Of a DNA stretch of 22,054 nt, positions 10,655-19,630 are shown piece after piece. This stretch comes from Cylindrotheca closterium. Taxonomy: Eukaryota; Bacillariophyta; Bacillariophyceae; Bacillariales; Bacillariaceae. The notes below the pieces were generated by a model that searched no databases, was not told the DNA's origin, and saw only the letters and a list, made by a program, of their open reading frames with translations. Numbering within the stretch: the stretch's first letter is position 1; each line of letters opens with the position of its first letter. The position numbers and the translations under genes were made by a program. Location: assembly GCA_933822405.4 (NCBI GenBank), contig CAKOGP040001735.1:1-22054 (forward strand), given 5' to 3'.

Positions 10655-11329
10655 GTGGCACTGGTTCTGGCAACACGTCACCAAGGACGGCGTTGGCCCA
10701 GAAACTGTTGCCATCCACGAGGTGGACACATCGCTCCAAGATGCTGATTACTTCACAAAGGCACAGTCTTGTGAACCTTTCGAAAGCAATCGTTTTCGAG
10801 TGCAGGGGTGGTAACACCTTTGCACAACCACCCTAACCCTTGTACATTTGCGTCGAGCAAAGAGACATAGACAACTCCGGTTGTTGAACTCGCCTGCTCA
10901 CCAGTGAGATGCAACATCTTTACAGATCTATTTGTTTCGCAAATTCCAGTGATGACGTTTTGTGTTGAAGTTTTCGGATGAGAGGGAGAGTCGAAAGTCG
11001 TCTGTTTGTCCATCAGATGATAGCCGTTACTGAACGTCTGCACCCCAACGGCTAACGTATCCAAAGTATCTTATACAGGTATCAAGATTCCCAATCTTGA
11101 CTACAATACCCCCTCGCTAAGCTTCGCCACATTCTCAATGTTGTTAAGACTAAGCATCGCTACTACATGCGTTGAGATGGTCGGAGTTTCATCCTGTTTA
11201 CATCCTTCACAACACAAAATCACTATAATTTTCAGAATACTGTTTTATCACACATTTTCGGACATTTTACAACTAATTCAGTACTTGAAGCACGACAAGC
11301 CTGGACAACCTTGTGCCTGCATTCTCAAG
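10655..11329 (+). mobile_element. Second copy of the copia pol 3' end plus 3' LTR
   Basis: This aligns to 8350-9023 over its whole length with scattered substitutions and a few single-base indels. It includes the last 53 Pol codons (stop at 10812-10814), the purine tract near 10980-10990 and the LTR to ATTCTCAAG. It has a few changes near the Pol C-terminus, so it is a separate family member rather than an exact assembly duplicate. Everything upstream is hidden by the gap. Confidence 0.88.
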
Positions 11330-12220
11330 TAATCAAGGCTGTACACGCTACAGCTTTGAGTTGATGTGATGGTACTGTACTACTAGCAAAAAGGTGCCAT
11401 GTGCTATGGGTGCAGTCGAGAGTTGTTTCCTTTGTTGTAATAACACTGTTTCGGAAAGGATTGCTATCAGTTTCAGATGATTCTGTGGTTGAAACAAAGA
11501 ACAGGACGTGAGTAGGACGACACTCTGAATCCTGATGATGCATTATTCAAGCGCGGAAAACGGGAGACACGTTGTTTGTGAAGCTCAACAATGCATCCTA
11601 ATTTCTCAACCCATAAAGGTGGCGAATATTCAGGAAAAATAAATTGACAGTGACGAATTCATGGATATCCCGCTCCCGCCCGGTTGTATGAGATGAAGTT
11701 ACTCGATCTGAACCTACAATCAAAAGCTAAAGTCTTGGCACTACTAATAGTTGCGAAACCGGTTCAAGCATTTGGAGAGAAGTGTTTTTGCATACCTGGT
11801 GTTCGCTCAGCGCTTAGATATTTGATTGGATTCTATTTTATTGATGACCATCTCGAATCCTGAGAAAAAATGAAGCTCATCCTGGCCATGTCATTCTTGA
11901 TGAATCGTGACAACATGATCCAGAACTTCGAAGGGTCCACTGCGGTTACATAGCGAGTAATGGAAAGCATTCACTAAGAAGAATTGAATTGCTTGGCGCA
12001 GCTTTTGTAAATACGAATCGAAGGCAGTTTAGTACATATTGTAGTATGCTTACACCAAGGATCCCCTTGATGACTAAATGTCTCCAAAATGGCAAATCGA
12101 ACTGATTCAATGATAGATACGGGTGCCCTGCAATTCTTCATTTATCTATGGATTCGACATAAGACTCTTCTTGCCAACGTGTTTGGGTGTACAATAAGAA
12201 CCTAATTCTTGTAAAAATAA
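11330..12220. other. No recognisable gene
   Basis: About 890 bp of AT-rich sequence between the copia LTR and the host gene island. Only short open frames are present (for example a 72-codon minus-strand frame at 11325-11543), with no recognisable domain. I see no repeat shared with the rest of the window and no tRNA-like cloverleaf. Its left side may be flank of the element insertion and its right side 3' flank of the membrane-protein gene. Confidence 0.5.
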
Positions 12221-12640
12221 CTATGTAGAGTACCCTGCATGTATGCTTGGTGGCAAATCAAAATTCATAGCATACTCTTCCATGATGGCGGAACCACCGC
12301 TGCTTCCTACCCCTTCGTAGTCTATCCCACTTTGCCTCGTTCTATCGTCGGTGCCGAATACCGACTCTTTGATGAGGTAAACTATCGATGTTACAAAAGT
12401 GACGAAAAAGAATGTCATCGCTCCATACGTATTCTTGGTTGCGGCTTCATAGTCGTCGAATCCCGCTATCAACTCAGGTTGATATGTGAGCATCATTGCT
12501 ACCATGAACTATAATATTGAATTAATGGTGAATGGGAAATGAGTTGCATCTGTCGTCGGCTGAAAGTTGCTTACCATAAAAAGAGCACCAACGATGGAGT
12601 ACACTGCGCAGAATTGAGATGTTGCTTGCCAATCACCCAT
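12221..12640 (-). CDS. Small two-helix membrane protein, two exons
   Basis: My model is two exons: 12640-12575 and 12508-12221, with a 66-bp intron (12574-12509). The intron has canonical ends (GTAAGC...TATAG), lies between codons and keeps the frame. It gives a 117-residue protein starting MGDWQATSQFCAVYSIVG and ending TAG at 12221-12223. Two hydrophobic spans are visible: about residues 9-34 (rich in aliphatics and Met, spanning the exon junction) and about 54-72 (AMTFFFVTFVTSIVYLI). The C-terminal ~45 residues are polar and Gly/Ser-rich. There is no cleavable signal sequence; helix 1 likely acts as a signal anchor. I do not recognise the family, so location and function are unknown. The intact frame, clean splice sites and position beside PSMA6 argue for a real host gene. 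An ATG at 12505 without exon 1 would lose the first helix. Confidence 0.72.
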
Positions 12641-12777
12641 TATTGTTTCCACCTTTGTCTTATTCTTGATCTTGTTTTTTTTACACTGAAGGATGAAACG
12701 AACGAATGATTACCATCGAAATACCCAGAAACGCTGAAAACAAAAAACGCTAAAGTATGCACAAACAACATCCATTT

Positions 12778-12802
12778 CACACACCCCAAATTGGGGTGTG
12801 TG
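12778..12802. repeat. Perfect 12-bp inverted repeat, 1-nt centre
   Basis: The arms 12778-12789 (CACACACCCCAA) and 12791-12802 (TTGGGGTGTGTG) are perfectly complementary around a single A. It lies in the presumed promoter of the membrane-protein gene, about 140 bp upstream of its start codon. It could be a symmetric protein-binding site or a cruciform-forming sequence; there is no direct evidence for either. Confidence 0.6.
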
Positions 12803-12806
12803 TATG

Positions 12807-12873
12807 GAACGGCCGGGAAATAGAAATTTAGCATACAATTCTTGGGAGTAAATATTGATTTTCCCGGCCGTTC
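12807..12873. repeat. 67-bp palindromic element with 14-bp perfect terminal inverted repeats
   Basis: Left arm GAACGGCCGGGAAA (12807-12820) and right arm TTTCCCGGCCGTTC (12860-12873) are perfect inverse complements around a 39-bp AT-rich centre. The trinucleotide ATG flanks both sides (12804-12806 and 12874-12876), which would fit a 3-bp target duplication of a very small MITE-like element. The GC-rich arms contrast with the AT-rich surroundings. It is immediately followed by (GGTACC) repeats at 12883-12899. The alternative is a structured regulatory element. Confidence 0.55.
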
Positions 12874-13171
12874 ATGATACCGGGTACCGGTACCGGTACG
12901 ACCGGACAGTACCAAGTTCGTACAAGTTCAGCTGAAGGGAGTCCGCATATATTATTTTATGAGTACAATCTATCGAATGAGATAGCGCATAAACATGCAG
13001 AAGGTGTGAGAGATGAGTGAGAGCATTGCAAATGTACGACTTGATCGAACTGATGGTTTGGAGTTACAGTATTTTATCCGCAATGAGTTAATTATGATCG
13101 TCAGTGGCTTGGTGCCCAAAAAAAACTTGGAGTGATATCATTACGTAATAAAGTTTAGTCTGCAGTCTACC

Positions 13172-13992
13172 TTATGCGTCTGCGTCATCAGCAATGGCAT
13201 TCAAATGATTTTCAATATCTTCTTCTGACAAAACATGGAACTTCCCATCTGTTCCTTCAATACTGCCTACCTCGATTTCTGATCCTCTAAAGTCACTACC
13301 AAGAACATGGCCCAAGCAAGTGATGGCTGTTCTTATAACTTCATTGTTGTCATACTCTTTCATTTCCTTTACTCGTTTTTCCAAGTAGTTCATGGCTTCT
13401 TGTTCTTTTGGCCCCGATGCGGCCGCGAAGAAAGGCAAATAGTGCCCAGCACAATCAACCTTAAAGACTTGTGGACCCTTCTCGTCATCCACACCAATGA
13501 ATAATCCAATGCAAGCCAAGGGCCGCATGTGCGCAGACTGTGTGTTTACTTGAGCCAAATCAGCCATGCGCCGAGCAAGAACACCGACGGGCATGGGGAA
13601 GCCATTGTCGTATGCCCATTTTCCAGCCTCGTGCCGTGCACGTTGAACCATCGCCTTGGAGTCAGCCATGGATCCGGTGACACAGCATCCAACCTTGTTG
13701 GTGAGTGCAAATAGGTGTGTCACACTGCTGGGTTCCATCAAACGATCGGGGACCTTTTTCTGTGTCACAACGCAACACGAGTCTTTTCCTCTGACTGCTA
13801 CTCCAGTCAAACCAGAGTTGGCGCTTTTGAAGCAGTATTCCATTTGATAAAGACGCCCTTGAGGCGAAAAAATCGAAATATGATGATCATAGTTTCTGTA
13901 ATTTTCGGAGAGAAGGACAATTAGATTTCATACGTTTCACTGATGAAACTGGCATGTACCACACATTGAGTTTCTTACGAGTCGCGGCTCAT
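13172..13992 (-). CDS. PSMA6: 20S proteasome subunit alpha type-6 (alpha1), two exons
   Basis: This is a structural outer-ring subunit of the 20S proteasome core, acting in ubiquitin-dependent protein turnover in cytosol and nucleus; alpha subunits are not proteolytic. The conserved body is unmistakable: GLTGVAVRGKDSCCVVTQKKVPD, then SVTHLF, GCCVTGSMADS, RARHEA, MRPLACIGLFIGVDDEKGPQVFKVD, ending with an acidic tail. The long frame begins at an internal Met (13843), but homology extends upstream through HHISIFSPQGRLYQMEYCFK, the alpha-subunit N-terminal signature that guards the gate. A 14-nt exon (13992-13979, MSRD plus two bases of Ser), an 83-bp intron (13978-13896, GTAAGA...TTACAG) and exon 2 (13895-13172) give 245 residues beginning MSRDSNYDHH; the family is about 246. 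Stop is TAA. It shares a divergent promoter with the RRM gene. Confidence 0.95.
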
Positions 13993-14217
13993 GATGAAGT
14001 CTTCTTTGGTGAGCCAGTACGCAGGGAGTGTGGTATTGATAATGTATTCTACAACGATTTGTGGGTGGTATCCGAAAGAACCACATATCCGCTTCGTTGC
14101 GGATCGGTAGAAATCGCTGTGCGCGACTCACTCCTGGTGTTGAATCCCGAGTGTGTCGTCTTGCCGTCCGATTACAGCAGCTGCTACAACTGGCAAGTTA
14201 TAATCAATACAAGCACG
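13993..14217. promoter_or_regulatory. Shared divergent promoter region of PSMA6 and the RRM gene
   Basis: Only 225 bp separate the two start codons, so both core promoters and 5' UTRs must lie here. An open frame crosses it in phase with the RRM protein from 13954. It would overlap the PSMA6 first exon and intron on the opposite strand, and I judge it non-coding. No TATA box is obvious. The compactness suggests coordinated expression of the pair. Confidence 0.55.
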
Positions 14218-14784
14218 ATGGTTGGAAAGCGCGAACTAGAGCCTGAGAACGATAGCCAGGGCACAAGTCCTGCAAAGATTGCGGAGTCCAAGTCAGAGGA
14301 AAAAGCAACAGAAACCTCGCCGCCAGTGACCAAAAAAGCCAGAGTTGAATCCACCGTGGAATCCAAATCTGCAAAACCAGATTCAACTTCAACATCAACA
14401 TCCGAGAAATCCAACCTTGAAGACAAAGAATCAGAAAAGGACGCCACGAAGAAGAAGCAAGACGCAGAAAAATCAAGTCAGGAAGCCCAAGTACGGCACG
14501 AGGCACTTTCGACTAATGCCGTTGTTATTTTCGGGCTCCATCCATTGGTAACAAAAGATGAGATGACTGAGGTGATGTCGAAATACGGGAAAGTGGAACG
14601 CATCGAAACAAGGAGGGCATTTGCCAGCACATACTGCTTTTGTGACTTTGAAACTGCCAAGGAAGCGGAAGAAGCAATCAAAAATCTCAACGGCTCGAGT
14701 CTGAAGGGGAAGGAACTAATTGTGAAGCTAGCGAATGACAATGCATCGCGATCGAAACCGTTCAACGGTAAGCAAGAAGGATGA
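14218..14784 (+). CDS. RRM-domain RNA-binding protein
   Basis: 188 residues from the ATG at 14218. Residues 1-98 are low complexity: Lys/Glu/Ser/Thr-rich, probably disordered, with a basic TKKARVE that could be a nuclear localisation signal. Residues ~100-173 form one RNA recognition motif: RNP2-like VVIFGL, the helix TKDEMTEVMSKYGKVERIETR, RNP1-like STYCFCDFE and a closing KGKELIVKLA. The RNP1 keeps aromatic positions but is not a perfect match to the consensus. This start is preferred over in-frame upstream codons because those would overlap PSMA6. The substrate RNA is unknown; nuclear processing is an inference from composition. The sequence GGTAAGC just before the stop (around 14768) could be a splice donor, in which case the true C-terminus lies in a further exon. 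Confidence 0.82.
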   Translation: MVGKRELEPENDSQGTSPAKIAESKSEEKATETSPPVTKKARVESTVESKSAKPDSTSTSTSEKSNLEDKESEKDATKKKQDAEKSSQEAQVRHEALSTNAVVIFGLHPLVTKDEMTEVMSKYGKVERIETRRAFASTYCFCDFETAKEAEEAIKNLNGSSLKGKELIVKLANDNASRSKPFNGKQEG

Positions 14785-15213
14785 GAAAGAACTATTATCA
14801 CTGTTTGCCTTCACGTGGAAAGCAATGCATGTATAAATTGGCATGGATGTTAATGCCTTCCTCCTGTCCTCTGCAAACTCCTGCAAGGATTGTACAATAG
14901 CAGCAAGTCCATACTGCGATGATGCAGAATGGAAGTTAAAATTTGAACCTTGACTTGGAAAAAATTCTATCTTTTTAAAACCGGAGAAAAGGCAATGGTG
15001 TATCATAGCAACAGGCTTAGTGGCTTTCTTTGATCAGTCACTGTACCAGTAGCTTTTCTCACGTGGGCATCGTTGGGCGAATCCCTCTGCCACCGTGCGT
15101 CAGCTTAGTTATGTGCGAGCATCTCCAGTCTTAGAGTTTTAGGGGAATGTCAAGATTCTTCGGGTGACATACCCAGGAAATTGCCTGGGCCACTGCATCT
15201 TCTCCCGGGTGTG
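14785..15213. other. Intergenic, convergent 3' ends
   Basis: About 430 bp between the RRM stop (+) and the HSF-like stop (-). I see no gene, hairpin or repeat shared with elsewhere. It presumably contains the two 3' UTRs and polyadenylation sites, and possibly a last RRM exon if the GTAAGC near 14768 is spliced. Confidence 0.5.
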
Positions 15214-16194
15214 TTATGTGTTCTTCAATTTCCCCTCGAACACGTCTTTTTCTTTTAGGTTGTTGCAAGGATGTTTGCTGCTGTGGTCCGAAACTGCAGC
15301 ATTGGCGAGTACTAATAGCGAATCAGGTGCATCATCAAATTGCCCTCCCAAGGAAGCCTTCTTCTGGAACGGGGAGTCTCCACTCTGGAAGAGTGTTCCA
15401 AAACCAGTGTCGTAGACATCCTTTTCATCAAAGAAAGAGGGGTTTCTTGTGCCTTCAAATTCCTTAAAAGCCATCTTGTTCGATCCCGAGCTTTGTTTCT
15501 TCACATCGCTCTCTACTCCACTTCCGCATTGATGTAACGTAGGGCTGGCGACCACGCTTGATGGCATTTGATTCTGAAGAGAAGGTTTTTGTTCAGTATG
15601 TGCATCTTGAGCCCGGGCCCACCCTTGCAAATACTCTTTGGATTCCAACTGCAGTGTTTCTCCGTTTTGTTCGTCGCTCCTGTGTCTGGTAGCCACTTTG
15701 GGAGATTTTTTGATTTCCGTACTCTGAGCGGAGAGAAACATGAGGGCTGCGTGTTGATGTTCTTGAGCCCAGCTTGGTAAATTTTTTTTCACATGGACAC
15801 AACGTTTTATTCCCGACACTGATACTCGCTTTTTAGTTCCTTTGTTTTCAGTTCGTTCCATGTGCCGACAAAGTTCAGGTCTTTCGCGCTGAAAATTGGA
15901 ATTCCAGAAAAACTTTTGTGGAGGAGGAGCTCTCTCTCTTTTGAATCCCCATATGTTGAGCATGCGTTCAAAAGAACGGAATGATGAATGGTTTGGAAAG
16001 AAATGTGTGGCAATTTTTTCCATAAACTGAATGGGATTGAGGATAACAAATCCTTTGCCGTCAGCAGTCCAACAAGCCACATTTTGCAGGTCTTTCCCCT
16101 GTGCATATTGCAGCAGCGCATGCACCTTTCGCGGAAAACTACAATTGTGTCCCAAAATTGGAATCCTTTCACGTCGATCCTCTTGTTCTGACAT
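15214..16194 (-). CDS. Heat shock factor (HSF)-type DNA-binding protein
   Basis: 326 residues, single exon, TAA stop. Residues 20-88 fit an HSF winged-helix DNA-binding domain: FPRKVHALLQ (helix 1), CWTADGKGFVILNPIQF (strand region with the family's W..DG..F pattern), then SSFRSFERMLNIWGFKRER, corresponding to the recognition helix (consensus SFVRQLNxYGF). The usual Val-Arg-Gln is replaced by Glu-Arg-Met, as often happens in divergent algal HSFs. After residue 90 the protein is polar, with basic stretches (NKGTKKRVSVSGIKR, a possible nuclear localisation signal). I see no heptad-repeat trimerisation region, so it may bind as a monomer or use another partner. A nuclear transcription regulator is inferred; diatoms are known to have many HSF genes. 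The start ATG lies 19 residues before the domain. Confidence 0.85.
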   Translation of the reverse strand: MSEQEDRRERIPILGHNCSFPRKVHALLQYAQGKDLQNVACWTADGKGFVILNPIQFMEKIATHFFPNHSSFRSFERMLNIWGFKRERAPPPQKFFWNSNFQRERPELCRHMERTENKGTKKRVSVSGIKRCVHVKKNLPSWAQEHQHAALMFLSAQSTEIKKSPKVATRHRSDEQNGETLQLESKEYLQGWARAQDAHTEQKPSLQNQMPSSVVASPTLHQCGSGVESDVKKQSSGSNKMAFKEFEGTRNPSFFDEKDVYDTGFGTLFQSGDSPFQKKASLGGQFDDAPDSLLVLANAAVSDHSSKHPCNNLKEKDVFEGKLKNT

Positions 16195-16489
16195 TGTCGC
16201 AGCCGTTCTACTGTATTCCCTACATCAACGAAAGAATACTGCATCGTTCAAGAGGACCAGCAACATCATTGTGCAATTTGATAGAATCCCGCGGGATTTT
16301 GACAACTGGTACTGTATTATATTTGATCAACACGCATCAGCAGATTACTGCCATATGGATAATAGCCTGATACCGCGTTTCTGGTGAAGACCAAAAGAGC
16401 ACATGGAGGGACTGAATCATCATCATCCATCTCCATGTCTTATATTTCCTTTTCTATTATTGTGTTGCATGTTTGTATTTTGTCTACAC

Positions 16490-16785
16490 GCGATTGCTCA
16501 TCCTTCTCAATCGCTTTGGATTTCGCAGACTCCAATTGGGCCTAAAAGAGTTTCAATGATGTTTTTGGGTTACTACTAGCTGGCTGTGGGCCCTCAATCC
16601 TCAATCCCCCAGCGCAAGCGCTGGTTTCCTCCAAGGGTGAGGGGGGACTAGGGTGATCTTAATAACTATCTATTCCTAGACTTTGATTTCACTCTGTCAA
16701 ATACAGAGCAGTCTTTCAAAAGGAATGAGCTGCAACTCAGTTGCAGCTCCTATACCAACCTATTTCACAACCTCTTTGGTATGTA
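16490..16785. repeat. R1 hairpin-rich repeat, copy C
   Basis: It aligns to 9023-9320 with scattered changes and a few short indels. The first hairpin (GCGATTG/CAATCGC) and second (16609-16624) are identical. The third has changed to GAGCTGCAACT-C-AGTTGCAGCTC (16727-16737 and 16739-16749), an 11-bp perfect palindrome around one base. In copy A the inner part of this stem has one mismatch but pairs further outward. It ends CAACCTCTTTGGTATGTA and runs directly into a TA-rich tail and repeat R2. Confidence 0.75.
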
Positions 16786-17150
16786 TATATATAACTGATG
16801 CATTAATCGTATTAAAACTATCTCAAGTTTCTTGATTGCCATTAACAGCTGTCATGGTCATTTACCATACGGAGGTGAGTCCAGTACTGTTGAACCAGTG
16901 TGAGGCATCCAATCCCAGGGAAGTTGCTTGCATCGGATATTACATTGCACCCTTGCACATGTAGAAACGATCTTGCCACTCGGGGCGGCGTATTTTTATT
17001 TTGTTTTTTTAGTTTTTTGAAGGTGATGGTGGGCATGATTGTGTAGCAGGTGGGAAGCCAATTGTTCTTGCGCCCTAATGCCCTGGGCGTATCGATCCAA
17101 GTGAATGGAGAGCGTCCCAATGGCACAGTGTTCCAGAACAATGTGGCCAC
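16784..17150 (-). repeat. R2 repeat family, copy 2
   Basis: The left end is a (TA)n tail followed by CTGATGCATTAATCG, the same sequence that follows (ATA)n at 20115 in copy 3. Similarity then runs through GCCATTTACCATACGGAGG and CGATCCAA.GAATG.AGAGCGTCCCA to GTGTTCCAGAACA, and fades near 17130-17150. It contains the 123-bp block (16900-17022) missing from copy 1. Its 5' half with the ORF is absent. The next recognisable sequence is the 3' end of the RT element. Confidence 0.68.
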
Positions 17151-17245
17151 CATCTACGTGACAGACTGCAGGTCCCTAGTCCTGTGATCGTCAGAGGGAG
17201 AGTGAAACATAGAGGGACAGAGAGATGGCCGAGACATCTGACTGT

Positions 17246-19630
17246 TTATGGACTAGCGCCGGTTGGCCGAGTCGATGTTGGGTTGGCGGGTCGCGCCAGG
17301 TCAAAGATCATCTGGCGTTGCCTGGCTAGAGAGCGACGGTTGATTGCTCTCTCACGGGAGACAAGGCGCAGCCAATGTTGACGATCTTCAAGTGATTTGT
17401 TGAGGACAGTTTCGCGGGAGTCCCGAAAGAGGTACTGGGAGCGTGGGGGGATATCCATCAGGCCCATGGCGAACTGTTCGCGGACGCTGATGTCAATCTC
17501 CCGCTTGCGAGCCGTGTACCAGGAGCTGTCTTCAGAGTGGGCAAGCCGGTTGCGGTCTTTCCACATGGATCAGGCGGGAGGCCCAAAGGTTGGCGGACTT
17601 CTTGGAGCCAATGTAGGAGAAGTGAAGGGCCTGCAGGTGTCGCCAGTTGGGGGACACTAGGCCTTCAAGGAGGCCCTGGGCCCCAAGCGTGGCTTGTGAA
17701 GAGATGGCACTTCGGAAGAGGTGGGGATGGCGGGACCAGGCTCGGAAGGTGAGGACGCCCAAGGAAGGCTGACGGACTGTCTTCAGGTATTCGAAGAGGA
17801 AGGCCTCGATCTCTGGGGCAGTCTGCTGAGTCTGCATCCAGGTCCGGAAGGCCAGATGGCGTTTTGACCATTCTGCAGCTGCAGTAGGAGCAGAACAGCG
17901 TGGGACATGGAGGTGATCTTCCACGGGGCAGGAGGAGCATCTGGGGCAGGAGCTCTTCGCCGAACGGTTCCAAATGGCCAAGAATTTTCCCACACCTGTC
18001 ATACCGGAGATATGTTTGGGTGTCCAGCGTTGGAGATTTGCTGGGAGGGCCTTCATGGCGCGTGCAAGAGATAACCAATCGACCTCACGGATGGACTGCT
18101 TGGAGAGGCGGTCCTTGGAGGACCAATATGCTCAAAGGGCAGGAAGAGAGACCAGCTCCATGATGTGAGCCTGATCCAGTTTGGAAGACTTAACACCGTC
18201 GATGAGTAAAGACACAGGTTCATGGAAGAAGCGGGGGTTGGAGGCAGCCGAGCGGCCTGAAGACTCCAGCAGGCGGCGGTAGGATTGTGCTTTGGACCTC
18301 TGGAACCCAGCCGTGAGAACCTGATTCAGCCAGACTGCCAAAGTGATGCCAGAGGTCAAGGATGGAAGATGGGGGGGCAGGTGGTTCGGCTGGTAGGTGA
18401 GGGCCCGTAGAGTGGTGGAGGAGGACCCGGCTCTTGTGGATTGGGGAACGGCTAGGGAAGACAGAGACCAAGACGCAGACAGCGTCCACTGGTAGAGGTG
18501 GGAGATCAGGGTTGAAGCAACGAGGCAAGTAGAAGGTGCGCTGACGGCTGGTGGAGGCAAGAGGAATGGAAGGGATCCATAGTTGACCCTCACGGTGGAA
18601 CAGGGTATTGGTAGAGGGGGAGTATTGCCACTTCCAGGACAAGTCAACGGAATGCCACGGGCCTAACGGAGAACTGAGACGGCGTCGGTTGGAGTGGCCG
18701 GTCAGATGAGTAGAGATCCATTGTTGCCATGCAGTCCACCATGGGTTAGACGGACGAGCAGTGCGGGGCCATTGGTACTGATCAGAAAAGCTGTCCGCTC
18801 TTAGCCCTTTCCGCGCTTTCAGAGTAATCGCTGTCCCTTCAGCATTCACAATATCAGAAAGAGTGACTGCGTGCAGGAAGATCTGACACCAGTTGAGCCA
18901 TTTCAAAGTAAGTTGGTCCACCAAAGAATCGATGAACAGGTCGACTAGCAGTTGGTCTCCTTGGCGTATTGGCCGAAGAGAAGGGGAATCAAACTCCAGG
19001 TGGATGGAGAGAGAGTCGAGTTCACTCCAGGTCCGCTTTGCCCACGTGCCGGACGCCAGGATGGAGGTGTTGGCATAGACTTGTTGGAAGAGGCTGTATG
19101 AGGTACCAGTTTCAAGCTGATGTGCCTGAAGGACTGCCTCCAAGAAGGCGTCTGGTGTCTTGGTCTTATTGGCAGGATGGCGAAGTAGCATGTCCAAGTG
19201 CTTGATGACTTGGAGACCGTACGGATGAGGGACACCCACTCCTTGGAGTGCAATAGGGGCATAGACCATAGCACGAGGGCAGATACCAGCCTTTGGAAGT
19301 GCCGTCCTGAGCACTGGGGATAGGAGCCGGTCCCACTCCTGCTGAGAGAAGAAGGTGAGCGCCATGGGGTACTCCAAAGTCTTCTGGATTGTGGTGCGAA
19401 GGAGAGGGAGGACATCGTATTGGTGGAGGAAGCTAGGTTGGATCTGACTGATCCGCCCATGCGTTTGCTTATCCCTGCATCACCACAAGTTGTGCTTTCC
19501 TGTTTGAGCAGGGGGACATCAGGATACCCAAAGTCTTCGCCGATTCGTCCGGTTCCAACCACTGTAGATGCACTGGGGTGCCATCCAGATCATCCAGTTC
19601 AACCGCAATTTCTGACATTCCCGTGGGAAG
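17246..19630 (-). pseudogene. Non-LTR-type retroelement polyprotein, C-terminal part, frameshifted
   Basis: Reading right to left: LDDLDGTPVHLQWLEPDESAKTLGIL (19622-19540), the region just after an RT palm (LGx motif); then LEYPMALTFFSQQEW and GVGVPHPYGLQVIKHLDMLL (19377 onward), the RT-associated C-terminal region. There follows a Cys/His cluster, CPRCSSCPVEDHLHVPRC (near 17960-17900), and the tail LWASRLI / MWKDRNRLAHSEDSSW (about 17590-17500). This order matches long polyproteins of non-LTR-like elements that I know from diatom and other protist genomes (memory, not a search). Damage: TAA at 19469, frame changes near 19480, 18350 and 17565, and TGA at 18132-18134 inside an otherwise continuous register. 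The catalytic RT palm is missing: similarity starts abruptly at about 19630, next to the oppositely oriented ORF1-like gene. Confidence 0.65.

Noticed and set aside
12640..12915. 91-codon minus-strand frame upstream of the membrane protein
   Set aside because: It crosses the palindrome cluster, ends just before the real start codon and has low-complexity composition; more likely promoter and 5' UTR.
13954..14217. 88-codon N-terminal extension of the RRM protein
   Set aside because: It would overlap the PSMA6 first exon and intron and has no similarity to an RRM protein; the ATG at 14218 starts the typical low-complexity N-terminus.
17900..18163. Plus-strand frames across the RT remnant (for example 17900-18163)
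   Set aside because: Shadows of the minus-strand RT-family coding sequence, which has clear family motifs.
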